A stretch of DNA of 64,000 nucleotides, taken from NCBI RefSeq assembly GCF_019279795.1, contig NC_056731.1:862915571-862979570 (forward strand), read 5' to 3'. Below, in pieces: positions 1 to 11,540 of this stretch. Position numbers and translations under genes: made by a program. The DNA is from Protopterus annectens (lineage: Eukaryota > Chordata > Ceratodontiformes > Protopteridae). The first letter of the stretch is position 1, and each line of letters begins with the position of its first letter. Under the pieces are notes generated by a model that was not told where the DNA came from, made no database searches, and saw nothing but the letters and a program-made list of their open reading frames with translations.

Positions 1-770
1 GAAGGAAGACGGAGCCAAACTGTCCAGTGACAAGGTGCCAAGGAACAGAGATGGCTCTAAAAACTTCGGAGTCGATTGCTGCCCCCCAGGCCTGCCAGAC
101 AGGCTTTAGCTCAGAGAGCTCTCTGGATCTAAAAAGATTGAAGGTCTCAGAGATGCTGTTGCATCCAAAGACATGGAAGTCTTCTGAACCAAGACTGATG
201 GATCTGAACGACTGGGATCCTGAAGTTCTAAGACATCAGGTGGTGTCAGAGGAGGAACTTGCAGGGGTAATGTGGTGGAAGGTTGGGTAACCTGACCCAG
301 AGGGGTAGGCATCAAAGAAAAACCAATCTACGCCTGTGCCAAGAGGATCTTCCTCACCACTCTCTCCACATCGACTTTTGTATGACTTCTGGAAGAATGA
401 GTGGAGTAAATGCAGGGGGATGCTGGTTTCTGCAAAAAAAGAGATGGAAGCTTGTCTGGTATTGGGTCAACCAATGGAGAATATCTTGTTCGAGGACAGT
501 ATAGAGTCTCCAAAGGCTGTGTCTGATCTGAAGGTTTTGTCTGATCCGACTTGGATTGTGCCAGATTCATTATAATTGTTTTTTAAGTCACAGGATTTGA
601 AAGAGCAGGCAGATCCTGAATTTTCATCTTTTTCTGATCCAGGGTTGAGACTGGATGTTTAGCACTCATTTTCCGGGAAGAGTCCGAGGAAGATTTTGAT
701 GAGGTGGAAGCCTTCGACTTTGGAGACTGGGATATGGCTTCTCCAAAAAAGGAAGGAAGGAGACCTTAAT
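1..770 (-). pseudogene. DIRS-type gag relic
   Basis: No continuous reading frame. On the minus strand at about 325-390 the peptide VDVERVVRKILLAQA resembles the gag segment ELDVYRMMRRFIRTQI of DIRS copy B (about 16250-16300). The purine-rich, serine/glutamate-coding character of the rest also resembles the gag regions of copies B and F. It lies on the wrong side of the RNase H relic at 1.2 kb to belong to that same copy, so it is probably a separate or rearranged fragment. The match is short and was made by eye; confidence is low. Confidence 0.35.
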
Positions 771-1199
771 ATCAACTTGTATTTATGTTCAGTTAATGTT
801 CACAGATTAAATCCGTGGCAAATCGAGCAATCTTCCTGTAAGTGTAACGGACCCAAGCAGTACACACAAAGCAAGTGTGCATCCGAGAGAGGCAACTTAT
901 GTTCACATTTGGAACATTTCTTGAAACCTGCAGGTTTGTCACTCATCATGTAATATGTATAACAACACTAATAACAAGAAAAAATCTTAAAGTAAGACAA
1001 TTGAAAAAAGTAATAACTCTCTTTTTCTGTGTTATATCCTCAGCAAGATATACCCATATAGCGTATGCAATGCCAAATGCATTGGTGATCCGTATGAAGA
1101 ACACAGTTTCATTTCTGAATGACAGCATCATTAGGGCATCCCTCCAGTCAGGGATTAAGGAAGTAGAAACTGCTGAACTTTCTACTGGTTGGGGAGGCA

Positions 1200-2960
1200 A
1201 AGAGGATACAGTGGAGCTAGCACCAATGACAGAAAAGCCGACATACCACCAAGGGGTTCAGGAACCACTTGTATAGTATCAGCAGACAATGGCTAAGCCT
1301 GTCTGCAAATGAAATGGCATCCTCCACAGTATGACTGGTTATTAGAAAGTGGTTGGATAACACAGCCCATTCCAAAACTCTTGTAACTTCTTGCCACAGG
1401 GGGTAGGAGTGGATTCCTCCTTGCTTGTTAATGTACCATATTGCTTCCATACTGTTGGAGTGGATGACTGTGACACCCCTGGGTAAAAAATCCAGAAATA
1501 ACAGTGCAGAGGACTTCTCTCATCTCCACTACACTACTGTAAAGACTGGCCTCTACAGAGGATCAGATACCTTGGACAGTTTGCTCTTTGCAATGCCCCC
1601 CTCATCCTATGACAAAATTGTCAAAGGTGACTGCTATCAGTGGAATGAGAATCTGAGAAGGACTGCCTTGTACAAGACTGGGTAAATACATCCACTACTA
1701 CAGACATCTCCTACAAAGTCTAAAAGTGTTGACTTGCTGAGACACTGGCTCCAATAACTTTGACTACTACACATGAAGTTTCTACTCCAAAGCTCTCATG
1801 TGGTACCTGGTGAATGACACCATGGGGATTGCTGCTGCCCTCAGGCCCAACATTCTGAGGAAAAGATGAGCAGTGCTTGATACAGGAAATAAGAGCTGTA
1901 ATACCTTGAAATGAAGAAGCTGAACCCACTCCTGAGTGAAATAGGTTATATGTCTTACAGCATCCTGACAGCAGTGAGTGAATATGAGTAGCTTGGAGGT
2001 TCCAACTGAGACATCACAAGATCCACTGTTAATCCTAAAGACTGAAACACCTCACCAGAAACTTCTGACAGAAGATCAGTTCAGACAAGGAAGGAAGGGA
2101 GCAGCTACGAGCCATCCATCCAATTAAGGGACAATTACAGCTCCTTACAGCCTCTGGCTAGCTGCTATGACAAATAGACATTTTGTGACCACACTGGGGC
2201 TGTGGGGAGGACTCCTGAAGTGGTAGTGACTAACTCTTACTTAGAAGCAAATTTGTTTACTGGGCTTCTTAGCTGTCTTGACACAGAGGTAGGGATTTAG
2301 AAGGTCCAAACAGCACATTAAGTCTTCTTCACACAAGCATGGAAGGAGGGACTGCATTATGATCAACTTAAGTACCTCCTTGGGAATAAAGATGTTTATA
2401 TTTTGTAATTCCAGAATGAGCCTGAGATTCTTTGTCTTCTTTGACACAAAAAAGAATATGGTAAAATACCATGAGCCCTTCTGGCCTCATGGGACTTCTA
2501 GAATGTCTTTACTTTCTTAGAATGTCGTTGAATTCTCATCTTGATTCTGTTTTTCGATTGGGTGGAATGTCAGGCAAGAGCAGAGACTGTATATTCTCTG
2601 AACTGAATAAGACTGTCATTATGGACTTGTCGTTTGTGACTGAAAGTCATGCTGGAAGGTAGAGGGACAAATGATCCCCTAACCTCTTCCGGAGTGGGAC
2701 ACACAGGCAAGGCCCCATGGATTTTGCTGATGACCACCTAAAGCTGAATTGTGGTCTCTTTGCTGTTACCAGGGACATTTCTCTCTGGAGGGACTACTTT
2801 CCTGAAAGCTGCCCTGGACATAAGTTTTCCTTCTAGTTCACCTTTCTAGGCTTGCATAACTTTCTCTTGGTGTTACTCTTATTGAAACCTAATCTGATAC
2901 AGTGAATGGAATTTTACATCAACAGTGGAGAGGACTTTGCCATCTTTCTCCAAAAGCATG
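1200..2960 (-). pseudogene. DIRS copy A relic (RNase H, reverse transcriptase, end of gag)
   Basis: At 1217-1450 the minus strand encodes WYINKQGGIHSYPLWQEV, matching the RNase H segment of copy B (CINKQGGTRSYPLCRSAV) and copy C. DNA-level similarity continues to about 1610 and lines up with 52200-52290 of copy F. At 2241-2447 the peptide KNLRLILELQNINIFIPKEV matches the start of the copy B reverse transcriptase (DLRPILDLSTLKLSVAKQKF). Weak DNA similarity to the gag/RT junction of copy B goes on to about 2960. The order right to left (gag end, RT, RNase H) is correct for one minus-strand element. It is heavily mutated and has no terminal repeats. Confidence 0.6.
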
Positions 2961-3690
2961 TTTGCTGAAAACATCCACATCAACATGAACAAAATGTAAC
3001 AGCTGCTAATAAAAAAATACAAACTTATAAAATCCAGCACTCATCATTCCACAATCCACACTATCTATTTATATTAGATAAAATACATAGCAAAGAATAG
3101 AATGCACTTCTAACAAAGAATGGAATCCACTTCTTGCCTTCAACTATATTTAATTTACGAGAGCCCCACATATAAATGTTTAAAGAGCAGATATAAAAAT
3201 TAGTCCAAAAATCTACAGGAAAAAAAATTCCACCATTTGAAAATGCATGCAATGAATGTGTCCACCAAAGTTCTGATCCTGAAATAAAAAAGTTGTAGAC
3301 AAAGAAAGGATAATTAACATCAGTAATTCTGAACAAACAAAATACTGTATCATTATCAAAGGAGCATAACGTGTGGATCGTCTAATTGTGTCGATTACAA
3401 ACTGCCATAACCTCTGCACTTGATGGTACTTCATGGCAGTACCAAGTCATATACCTATAGTTCACTTGTTCCACCCCACATCACCATCAGGCATCACTAA
3501 ATTTTGTATTTTTACCATGTAAAATCTTATTCCAAAAACTTTCTAAACTCTCTACTTCAATGCATTCCTACCATATATTATCTAATAATCCCAGTTTGTC
3601 TTTGCCTGGTTTCATTATCATTGGTTAAATATTCTGGAGTCAAATATCAATGGGAAAATCTCCTTTAATGTACCAAACCCCTTGCTCCAT
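2961..3690. other. AT-rich sequence, nothing recognised
   Basis: AT-rich DNA with a 91-codon minus-strand open frame (3061-3336) that resembles no family I recognise. Its composition is phenylalanine-, serine- and isoleucine-rich, typical of random AT-rich frames. Confidence 0.4.
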
Positions 3691-3752
3691 GATCCATACA
3701 GTATGCTAGCTGTCCCTCCAGTCCATACAGTATGCTAGCTGTCTCTCCAGCC
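3690..3752. repeat. two-copy tandem repeat, about 29 bp unit
   Basis: The motif CCATACAGTATGCTAGCTGT followed by a CTCCAG-type tail occurs twice in direct succession with about one base difference. Confidence 0.85.
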
Positions 3753-3849
3753 ATTATTTAGTGACTTCAATCCTCAAATCATCCCTGTGGTTTGCCAGAA
3801 AACCACAAATTGTATGAGGAACAGACAAAAAAATATGAGCCAAAAATTT

Positions 3850-4640
3850 GGACATTCTGCAAAAATCTGGACAGTTGAGAGGTCTGAAGTGTACAATGTT
3901 CTGTAGTATTTCAGTGTCTAGAAAGTTTTTCCCACCACTGTGCTCAGTACAAGAACACTGGAGTACCTTTAGTTATTGAAATAATACCACAAAATCTCAG
4001 TTATATGCAAAATCCTGCCTTCGCCTTTCTTCATAAAGGTGCCAAAGCTTTCATTTTAATCAATGAAATATACAGAAGTTAGAAGTAACTTTAACAGAAT
4101 GCCCAGCAATTGTCACATTTGGATCTAGTTCTCTAGTTTTTTTATAATTTCTCCGTCAATATAATTCAAACATTTCAATATGAAATGCCTTGGAAACACT
4201 AGAGTTTTTATTTTTGGATAGAATTCTCAGTACTGTCTCAAGATTGTGTGGGCTAGAAACTTTAAGCAGCACAGAAAATTATTGCTAATATATTTAAGTT
4301 GGTGTGCTCCTTCTACTCTGGCAGGTGAATGCAAAATTGCTAAATTATTCAACCTGGAATGATTTTCCAAATCATCTAACTTATTTTCCAACAAATCAGA
4401 ACTTTGCAATTCTTTGACCTGCATTCCCAATGTGGCTCATTGTTCCTACATTCATATTGATACAGATTTTTAGTTTGCTGCACCTATTGCAAATGTAGCT
4501 CTGTAGCTCATATTTGCTTTATTTCTTGAATATTCTTTGCCGTTTTCTGTAAAACAACAGATAGGGCTTCCCAAATGGTTCTAATCACTTCACAACTTCT
4601 GTCAATGGTGCTGACTGCCCCTTCATCTTGAAACACACTC
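3850..4640 (-). pseudogene. L1-type LINE ORF1 fossil
   Basis: The minus strand at 4227-4430 encodes LENKLDDLENHSRLNNLAI, the hallmark LENRSRRNNLRI-type signature at the coiled-coil/RRM junction of L1 ORF1 proteins. Upstream (4430-4620) lies a heptad-like stretch (EALSVVLQKTAKNIQEIKQI). Downstream (to about 4080) TLVFPRHFILKCLNY resembles the RRM segment. In this family ORF1p is an RNA-binding chaperone that packages the LINE RNA. Several stops interrupt it, and no ORF2 is evident next to it. This is the only L1-type trace in a window otherwise holding CR1/L2-type LINEs. Confidence 0.6.
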
Positions 4641-4680
4641 TTTAATATAACTATACTGTTAATTATTTTAACAGACTTTA

Positions 4681-4734
4681 AAAAACAATGGTTTAATGAA
4701 ATATATAAAAAACAATGGTTTAATGAAATATATA
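4681..4734. repeat. two-copy tandem repeat, about 26 bp unit
   Basis: AAACAATGGTTTAATGAAAT followed by ATAT occurs twice head to tail. It is a local duplication in AT-rich DNA. Confidence 0.9.
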
Positions 4735-4739
4735 TTACA

Positions 4740-5115
4740 GCAGTTATTCACAGTTTATAACAGATTTAGAAATTTCAGCCAAAATCCAGACTAAAATGAC
4801 TTATAGGAAGATGCTCTCTCTCAGTGCTGCAGTCTCACACATGTACATGCCAAGTTTTGTCCTCTTTCTTCACGTTCTTTTATGTGCTTTTACTTTAGGG
4901 CCAAAGAGGCAAGGGAACTTGAAAGGAGGAGTTTGTAAATGACATTTCTGTGTCTTTACCAAAATCAGTCAGCCTAGACCAGAAATGTCAGCACAACATA
5001 AGGATCCAGCACTACAGACCAAGTGTTCACAAGAATTATATTTTACTCTCATTATAATGTTTTATGACTGACATGGCAGTTGCTAGTTCTGTTTGACAGG
5101 TTCATCATGTAACAT
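4740..5115. other. nothing recognised
   Basis: No open frame of interest and no repeat shared with the rest of the window was seen. Confidence 0.4.
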
Positions 5116-5690
5116 TTACAGTGTCTGGTGCTCTTCCCAGTGGAAATCAACCATGTGGCTCAGACAGCTTATGGCTTTCAGTGAAAACATAGGGAATGCA
5201 TAACCATGCTTCTCAAAGTTGTACACGGTCTTTAATTCCTTACTGTGGGTATTGTCAGGCTCTGAAGAGTAAAAGCCTTCGCTATAATGACTGTATATGG
5301 CTTCAGAGTCTGCTACCAGGCATTCCAACATTAGGGAGAATCCGGGTAAGTTTCCTTGGAACAGGAGTCATAGTATTGGGTCTTTTCCATGATGCATAGA
5401 TAGGCACCTTTTACATGTATAGTAATGGAAGAATCACATGGCTGGATTGTTGTTTGGACAAAAAGTTATTCTGCAGTATTTTCTGTGGAGAGGATGTGGG
5501 TCCAGTGACTATCACTCTCTGACATGTTATCTCTAACATCTCCCTAAATTTCACCTCACCAGAGGGATGGTCTGAACCTGCATCCTTCTCATCACTGCTG
5601 TCTGACATGGGAGACTTGATAAGGGAGACAGGGTAATTCCTCATAAACATTTCCTTGAGTTTGAAAATGAACAGGAAAAACACTAACATA
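5116..5690 (-). pseudogene. DIRS-type gag relic
   Basis: Minus-strand frame 5411-5689 has an acidic serine-rich stretch (MSDSSDEKDAGSDHPSGEV) followed by KFREMLEI, comparable to NVSFGDIMEI in the copy B gag. After the stop near 5411 the frame reads ASWKRPNTMTPVPRKLTRIL, comparable to RAWKELDTIEPIPKCPDRIL of copy B. Spacing between the two blocks is similar in both. The following part (5116-5331) shows no clear match. It could belong to the same old element as copy A, split by the L1 fossil, but that is a guess. Confidence 0.45.
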
Positions 5691-5699
5691 ACATCATGA

Positions 5700-6690
5700 A
5701 GGAAGTCTGCAAATGACCTTTGCTCCCAGTGTTACGCTGTTTAACAATGGGGAAAGCTCTGCACGCTGAACTGATGTCAACACCTGATGGCAAAAGACAT
5801 CTTAGAAGGCTACTGCAAGAGTGTTTGCAAAGCCAGTGTCATGGTTAACCATATTTACTTGCACAGTGCTAAAAAGATCTGCAATGACAGCTGTGTTGTT
5901 AGACTTAACCTGAAAAAGTGATACCAATAAATTCAGGATTAAGTATGGGACAAGTGCTCTGAATCCACCATCAGGGCCAAAAGGCCTACAGCATCAAACC
6001 ACTTAAAACTGGTGGCACAGTATACTATGACAATATCAATGCTGATGGCTGTGACACTGACACTAGCAACATCACTACTATCTACAGATCTTCAACCACT
6101 GACACTGGTGTTGCATGGAACAAAGTCAATAACTTTGGAAATGATGTTGACTGCTAAGGAAAATTCATATGACCTATTCACTAGAGAAATTATGAAAAAG
6201 TGATCCTTATCCACCACAAAACAAATGGGGAAGCAGTCACAAATAGGTCATTCAGAGACCTAACAAGATTATCCACAGACTTGTCATAGGTAAACAGTGG
6301 AAAATGTATAAGCAAAGTTGTTATTGAGGTTGGTCTGGGAGTTAATGTTTGACTCACCTCCTTGTCAGCCAAATATGTCATGCTTTGTTATTTTGAAACT
6401 TACCAGGCATGCTGGCACTCAACTACATGCAAAATGACAATCTGCATTTCATCAATCATTTTTTCTACTTGTAGAATTAGTATATGAAGATGAAGGTCTA
6501 GACTTTTTCTGATGTGTGGGTCTTGTGGCACTTTGTTTTGACAGGTTTGGTGATTCTGAAGTTTTTAATACTGATACTAGCTCTGATGGAGATATGGAAG
6601 GAAGCTTTTGGCACTGAATTAATGAACTGTGTTTTAGGCAGATGGGGTTGTTATACATATGTAGTCTTATTTTTTTTTCACTTACAAAAG
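5700..6690. other. no recognised feature
   Basis: A plus-strand stretch at about 5995-6160 stays open for about 55 codons (reading GGTVYYDNINADGCDTDTSN) and ends in a stop. It is threonine- and aspartate-rich and I do not recognise it. The rest holds only short frames. Confidence 0.35.
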
Positions 6691-6691
6691 G

Positions 6692-6693
<2 letters not shown>

Positions 6694-6771
<78 letters not shown>
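6694..6771. repeat. (GT)39 microsatellite
   Basis: An uninterrupted run of 39 GT dinucleotides. Such tracts can adopt Z-DNA and are usually length-polymorphic. Confidence 0.98.
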
Positions 6772-6772
<1 letters not shown>

Positions 6773-7430
6773 AAATACACCACTTAAAAATATTGTGCTC
6801 TTCCCCAAAACAAATTAAGCAAGCCTGACGTTTGCCTTGAGGTAGGAGCTTGTTCCAGTCTCAAACGTACATCATTAGATTGCTCCACTTTTGGTCACTG
6901 AATAATGGGGGATACCAGTAGTGGTAATACCAACAGCAAAACAACATAAAAGTTTAAAAGCTTATTAAGTTTATTTTTTAAAACATGAATCTAAATGAAA
7001 AAAGAGAAAGGAAACTCTTATGAAATAAAAAAAAGTTGTCAGTCATAAATGGTAAAATGACTTCATTGAATATACTGAATGGAAGGGTCTAGGGATAGGG
7101 AACAAAAGTTACAGAGAAACACCCAAAACTTGCCAAAGAAAAGTCTGAAAGTATTTAGACTAGGACAAAGACATCAGTCTTAGGAAAAATAAATAATTAC
7201 TCAAAATTTTAGTAAAATCCTTCTAAAAAAAATACTAGGATTTGGAGAGCTGTAGAGGAATGACACTGCACTGCATTATTGAATACAGTAAAGGACAAGT
7301 AGCCTGGAAAGTTGTATATGCCAAGTTGTCCTAACACCTACTTGCATTAGTCAGCTGCTGCCAAGGATGGACTTCTCTATACCAAATTCTTAATTGTAGA
7401 CAGGGAGAGTGTTTAGTCTGCAATTCTATA
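6772..7430. other. AT-rich sequence, nothing recognised
   Basis: Adenine-rich DNA without long frames or shared repeats. Confidence 0.4.
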
Positions 7431-7435
7431 TGTAG

Positions 7436-7760
7436 TTTTCAATCTGGTTTTAACACCAGCACAGTAGTAAACCACGCCACATATCATATTTTTAAACCAG
7501 TACAAAGACCTTCTTCAAAAGCAGTCTTTGTTGACCTGAAGCATGTATTTGACCAGGTAGCTCACACTCTACTTCTCATTTGTCTATGGTAATTTGGCTT
7601 CTCAAAAGAATTACTCAACTGATCTGATAACTATCTTGTAGACAGATCAGTATGGAGATTCTTAAAGGAGTACTCTGAAATGGCCACATCTGGAATTTCC
7701 CCTAAAGATCCCATCTTCATTTTATGTTGGCTTGCTGTGCATGTACATGCAAATACAATG
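7436..7760 (+). pseudogene. LINE reverse transcriptase fragment (Jockey/CR1/L2 group)
   Basis: The plus strand reads QSGFNTSTVVNHATY, then VFVDLKHVFDQVAHTLLL (family motif D-L-S-K-A-F-D-T-V-D-H), then FGFSKELLN and the equivalent of SYL-x-R-x-Q. The GVPQGS block is degraded at about 7695-7720. These are the palm motifs A to B of non-LTR reverse transcriptases. Both ends are lost and stops are present. It resembles the LINE relic at 45.8-48.3 kb more than the CR1-like copies. Confidence 0.7.
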
Positions 7761-7769
7761 ATGTACCTC

Positions 7770-8390
7770 TGTGTTTGGAGCAGGGATTTTGTTTTACATT
7801 TATTAACTGGGTACAGCAGTGATCCACATCAACTTTTTAAAGACTCAGCTTGGGGGCACTTTTTGATTAAGTGACTTGCTCAGAATCAGACTGCAGACAA
7901 ATGCAGACTGAAGGATTCAAATCCTTGACCACAGCTTGGCTACTCTGACTGACATGTTGCATGTCCGATAAGCAGCACTGAGCTATTTTTTAATGAAGTA
8001 AATATGAAGAGGGCACCTGTCCTTAGCATTAAAGGCATGTGTTCTTCAACATTCTCATGAGTTCCATTGCTTTGGCAGCTTTTTGCTCCATTATTTCCAA
8101 TATGATTACTAAGCAATAAAAAGCAGGGAAAGAAGACAACAGTGTGTGTGTGGCTGTGACCACCTACAGCACTACATACAAGTGTAAAACAGACAGAAAG
8201 TAGAGGATACGTTTTCACAGAAACATGTTAAAGAGAAAATTTACAAGTTGCTTCGCCGTACTCATAATTTACAGGTGAAGAACATTTTAGCTCAGCTTGG
8301 TAAATTCAGTTTTACTAGTGAAAGCAATTTAATTGACTTTTTCCCAAAAGAAATACTACACATTGCTTCCTCACAATCATCTTTTTTTTT
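7770..8390. other. nothing recognised
   Basis: No feature recognised. A plus-strand frame opening at 8248 runs into the LINE-tail-like sequence that follows. Confidence 0.35.
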
Positions 8391-8395
8391 CATTT

Positions 8396-8480
8396 TATCT
8401 ATGCATTCATTTACGTATTTATTTACATTTGTTTATCAGGGTAGTACACTGATCTCAATGGACCATTTGCAGGCACAGCT
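8396..8480 (-). mobile_element. 3' tail of an L2-like LINE or a SINE derived from it
   Basis: Reverse-complemented, the sequence reads AAATGGTCCATTGAGATCAG, then CCTGATAAACAAATG and a degenerate TAAA-type tail. The same plan (AAAATGG, a CCAGnTGGn-like middle, then an (AAAT)n tail) ends the L2-like LINE at 34075-34140 and the tail at 23050-23150. No coding part is left. Confidence 0.45.
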
Positions 8481-8599
8481 CAGATTAATAGGCTTACGTA
8501 AGAAATTAACAAAGCATATTCACACATACAAGGATATGCTAAAAAGCACATACATATGTACATATGCAAAAATATGCTACAATGTTTAGTTCAAGAAGC

Positions 8600-10110
8600 A
8601 GTTTACAAAGTCAAAACAAGGATGGATGATTATTTGACTCGCACACAGTTTCAACTGTTTGATAATGCTTATGTGAAAGCAAAGCATTTCCCACTGAACA
8701 GCATTAATGCTTAAGTCTTGGGTCTGTGTCAGTTGTTTTGTAGCATTTCTAGCAGTTGTTTTGTAGCATTTCTAGCAGTAACTGTGAATGTAAATCAATT
8801 AAAATTAGCAAAGACCTCAACTTCCCCATTATCAAAAAGAGCACAGCAATAATGTTTCAGCTCATCTCAGATAAACTCAGTTTCTACTGTTTGTTAGCAC
8901 TTCTGATAGCACTTGTGACAGAAAAATAATTACATTTTTACAAAGAACAAAAGGCCTATATGTGAGCTACATTTATTTCTTTGCAGTACATAACATTTGT
9001 TTCACAAGTTTGCTGGTACTTCTGATAGCACTTCTGAACACAATGTAATTTGTTTTAAATTTACAGCAAGGTACTGCATGCTCTTTCCCTGGGGTGAATT
9101 TAAACTGTTGTCTATTACCTCCATACAAGTATAAACTGCAATACAGGAATGCCTCATCTCAGTCTGATTAAACCATGTGTCTGCTATTTGCTAGCTCTTT
9201 CATTAGCTCTCATAAAAACAAAGTAATTGCCATTTCAGTATCAGGTAAATGTTGTATATTGCTTCTCCAGAATCATAATCTTTTTCTTTGAAGCATACAA
9301 AATCAATTTCAGTTGTCTACCACAGCTTCTGGCAGCACTCATGAATGCAAAGCATTTTCTATTTTATGAGGAAAATGCTGCATATTCCTTCCCAAGACCA
9401 TTTTAAAATGCTGTACATTGCTTCCTGGAATCATAAACTGCACCAGAATCATAAACTGCAAAGCAAGAATGCTTAATTTCAGTTCAGGCAGCAGTAATGG
9501 GAGTGAATATTCAGGCTGATATGTTGTTTGTTGCTTCCCTCTTTTCATTCTAAAATTCTGCATGTGCTTCTATATGATCATACCCGTAAAGCAAGGCCTT
9601 TTTAACTTGACTCAGGTAAATAGGCTGCAATTAGCTTCTAGAACTTCTGGCAGTGACCATGAAAGTAATGTAGTTGATATTTTTATCAATAGCAAAATGC
9701 TGTACTTTGCCTCCCTGTGATTGGGCATTTTAAAATGTTGTTTCATCACAATCACATACTGCAAAGCAAGAACATTTCAGCTTGACTTTAACAGTACCGG
9801 AAACATCTGGATATTGCTACCTAAGATAATTTAAAATGCTGTATTTTGTTCTCCATGATCGCAAAAAAAACTGCAAAGCAAGAATATTTCAGCTTGGTTC
9901 AGATAAAATCATTTTACTTTATTTGACAGCACTTCTAACAGTTCTTGTGAAAGTAATATGCCTTTTATTAAAGGAAAAAAGGACTGTGTGTTGTTTACCC
10001 ACAATTACTTTTATTGAAGCATGAAAATCGGTAACAACTATTTGACTTAAACACTAGCTGAAGCAATAGCAATGTAACTTTTTATGAACATCAACATATT
10101 GTTTCTTGCT
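8600..10110. repeat. diverged tandem array, about 150-bp unit, about 10 copies
   Basis: Two anchors recur in fixed alternation. Anchor 1, of the type CTGCAAAGCAAGAATATTTC, lies near 8655, 8845, 8985, 9140, 9290, 9460, 9590, 9757, 9870 and 10020. Anchor 2, of the type CTTCTGATAGCACTTGTGA followed by an AAAGTAAT-like block, lies near 8905, 9018, 9195, 9325, 9640 and 9930. Spacing averages about 150 bp (range about 113-190). Copies are clearly diverged, so this is an old satellite-like array. It has no coding capacity. Confidence 0.6.
8731..8776. repeat. local tandem duplication inside the array (23 bp x 2)
   Basis: AGTTGTTTTGTAGCATTTCT followed by AGC occurs twice without a gap and without differences, so it is much younger than the surrounding array. 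Confidence 0.95.
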
Positions 10111-10960
10111 TCCCTTTGATCACTTTCAAGAATACATCTTTAACCCATAATGCTCTAATACAAAAGTAGCTGGCCAATACTTGATACTGATAAAACTTGA
10201 TTATTTACGAAATACATCACTACAACTCTCCCAGTACTTGCTTTTAAAATGTCCTAAAACTATAATACAGAAGAGGTATTTATCAAATTTTTATCTGGGA
10301 GCCTCCGCATAGCTATACTCCTTCTCAGAAGACGAGGCATGTCTACAGATAAACTGAAAAACTCTCCCACAAACTTAAGGGAGATCCTGAAGACTGAGAG
10401 GAAAACATTTTCCTTATCTGAATTCAGACAGGTGAAAGACTGTGGTCGCATTATAAAAAACACTTTTTTTACAGGCTATGTTAGGAGTTCTCTTTCTTTT
10501 CTATTGACCTTCTTGAAGTTTTTTACAAATGCATGCAAAAATATGCATCATTGATTTCTATCCATAGACTGGCTTTGGGATGACAATGATACTGGAATAG
10601 GTTCCTGCTGTTTCACTGTGGTTTATTGCTGTATATTAAACTAAGTCCTTGCAAAGGTTTTATAACCAAAATAATGTTACCTTAAATTTGGGAACCAAAT
10701 TAGCTGTTGTTATAGTGGAACTAACTTGATTATGTACTGCTAAAATATGTTTCTCCGCCACTGTCAGCCCTAGATCTGTTATAACTGCAAAGAATAACAT
10801 GCTCCTGAAAGCTTTATCTTTTGGATGCGTCAAAATCAGAATGGAAATGTTGGCAATTCTGATAATTACTTCATATCCCTGAGTTTAGGAGTCATTTGAA
10901 TATTACTATTCTACCAGAATTGTAAAACTGAATGTTTACATTTTCACAACATTTTGCAGT
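10111..10960. other. unassigned; open stretch on both strands at 10260-10554
   Basis: Within 10260-10460 both strands are open for more than 60 codons. The plus frame includes MSTDKLKNSPTNLREILKTE and reaches a possible splice donor (CAG|GTGAAA) at 10430. The minus frame includes MPRLLRRSIAMRRLPDKNL. Neither matches a family I know. No other feature is seen. Confidence 0.3.
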
Positions 10961-11044
10961 TTCCTTAGATGATTCATTCACCTTTGGTAAGTTTAACATC
11001 CCATCTTGTATTATTTCTTATCAAACTTTTTTTATTTTTAAAAG

Positions 11045-11168
11045 GAGATGAAGAACAGAAAGTATGAAGAAACAGAGCTCCAAGTGGTAACCAAATGGGA
11101 AATTACCAATCAAAATACAGAACATTTTATTAAAGTGTTGAAGACATTTGAAGAAAAACATCAAACAG
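11045..11168 (+). other. candidate host-gene exon (124 bp)
   Basis: A pyrimidine-rich tract (TATTTCTTATCAAAC, then a T-run) and an AG at 11043-11044 precede the segment, and ACAG|GTGAGA follows it, so both splice signals look canonical. Of the three frames only one is open, and it is open throughout: 41 codons plus one base. It is a charged peptide beginning EMKNRKYEETELQVVTKWEI and continuing TNQNTEHFIKVLKTFEEKHQ. The base composition differs from the AT-rich surroundings. I do not recognise the protein. If real, DIRS copy B sits 124 bp into the following intron. It could also be a chance frame or part of an unknown repeat. Confidence 0.3.
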
Positions 11169-11291
11169 GTGAGAAACGTGCGCCATCAAAATTACATCAG
11201 CACTGATGTGCAAAGCAAAAGACTTAGAACATCAAGATGAAGTAAAGAATGGAAAGTGGTATTGTAAAAGAAAGGATGCAGTAGGATAAAA

Positions 11292-11480
11292 AAGAAGTTA
11301 TGTACTCACCATAATGTTCCATCTGAGTAGTTATACTTCATTTTCTGCAACCTGTGGGTATTCGGATCCATATTGGAGCAGAGCCGGCAACATTTTATCA
11401 AGCATCTGCTCCAAGCTCCTCCCCGTACTCATAATCCCTCACATCTCCTACCTTCCCTCAGATCGAGTTTGCCACTAATC
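11292..11480 (+). repeat. copy B inverted terminal repeat, left
   Basis: Reverse complement of 17013-17178. The shared core runs from CTGCAACCTGTGGGTATTCG through CAACATTTTATCAAGCATCT to ATCCCTCACATCTCCTACCT. The outer part (AAGAAGTTATGTACTCACC) is specific to this end and is repeated, inverted, in the internal complementary region. Confidence 0.9.
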
Positions 11481-11540
11481 AAACTATTAGCAACTCAATA
11501 ACACTAACCTAGAGCAGGTTTGGGGGAAGGAGGGAGGGAC

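Noticed and set aside
5995-6160. Possible coding exon (threonine/aspartate-rich open stretch)
   Set aside because: It has no convincing splice signals, no recognised family, and could be a chance frame.
6452-6828. Open frames of 104-118 codons on both strands across the (GT)39 tract
   Set aside because: They are open only because a dinucleotide repeat has no stop codons (poly Cys-Val or His-Thr); the flanks do not look coding.
10969-10986. 18-bp microexon with AG before and GTAAG after
   Set aside because: The following intron would be only 58 bp before the next candidate exon, and such short AG/GT pairs are common by chance.
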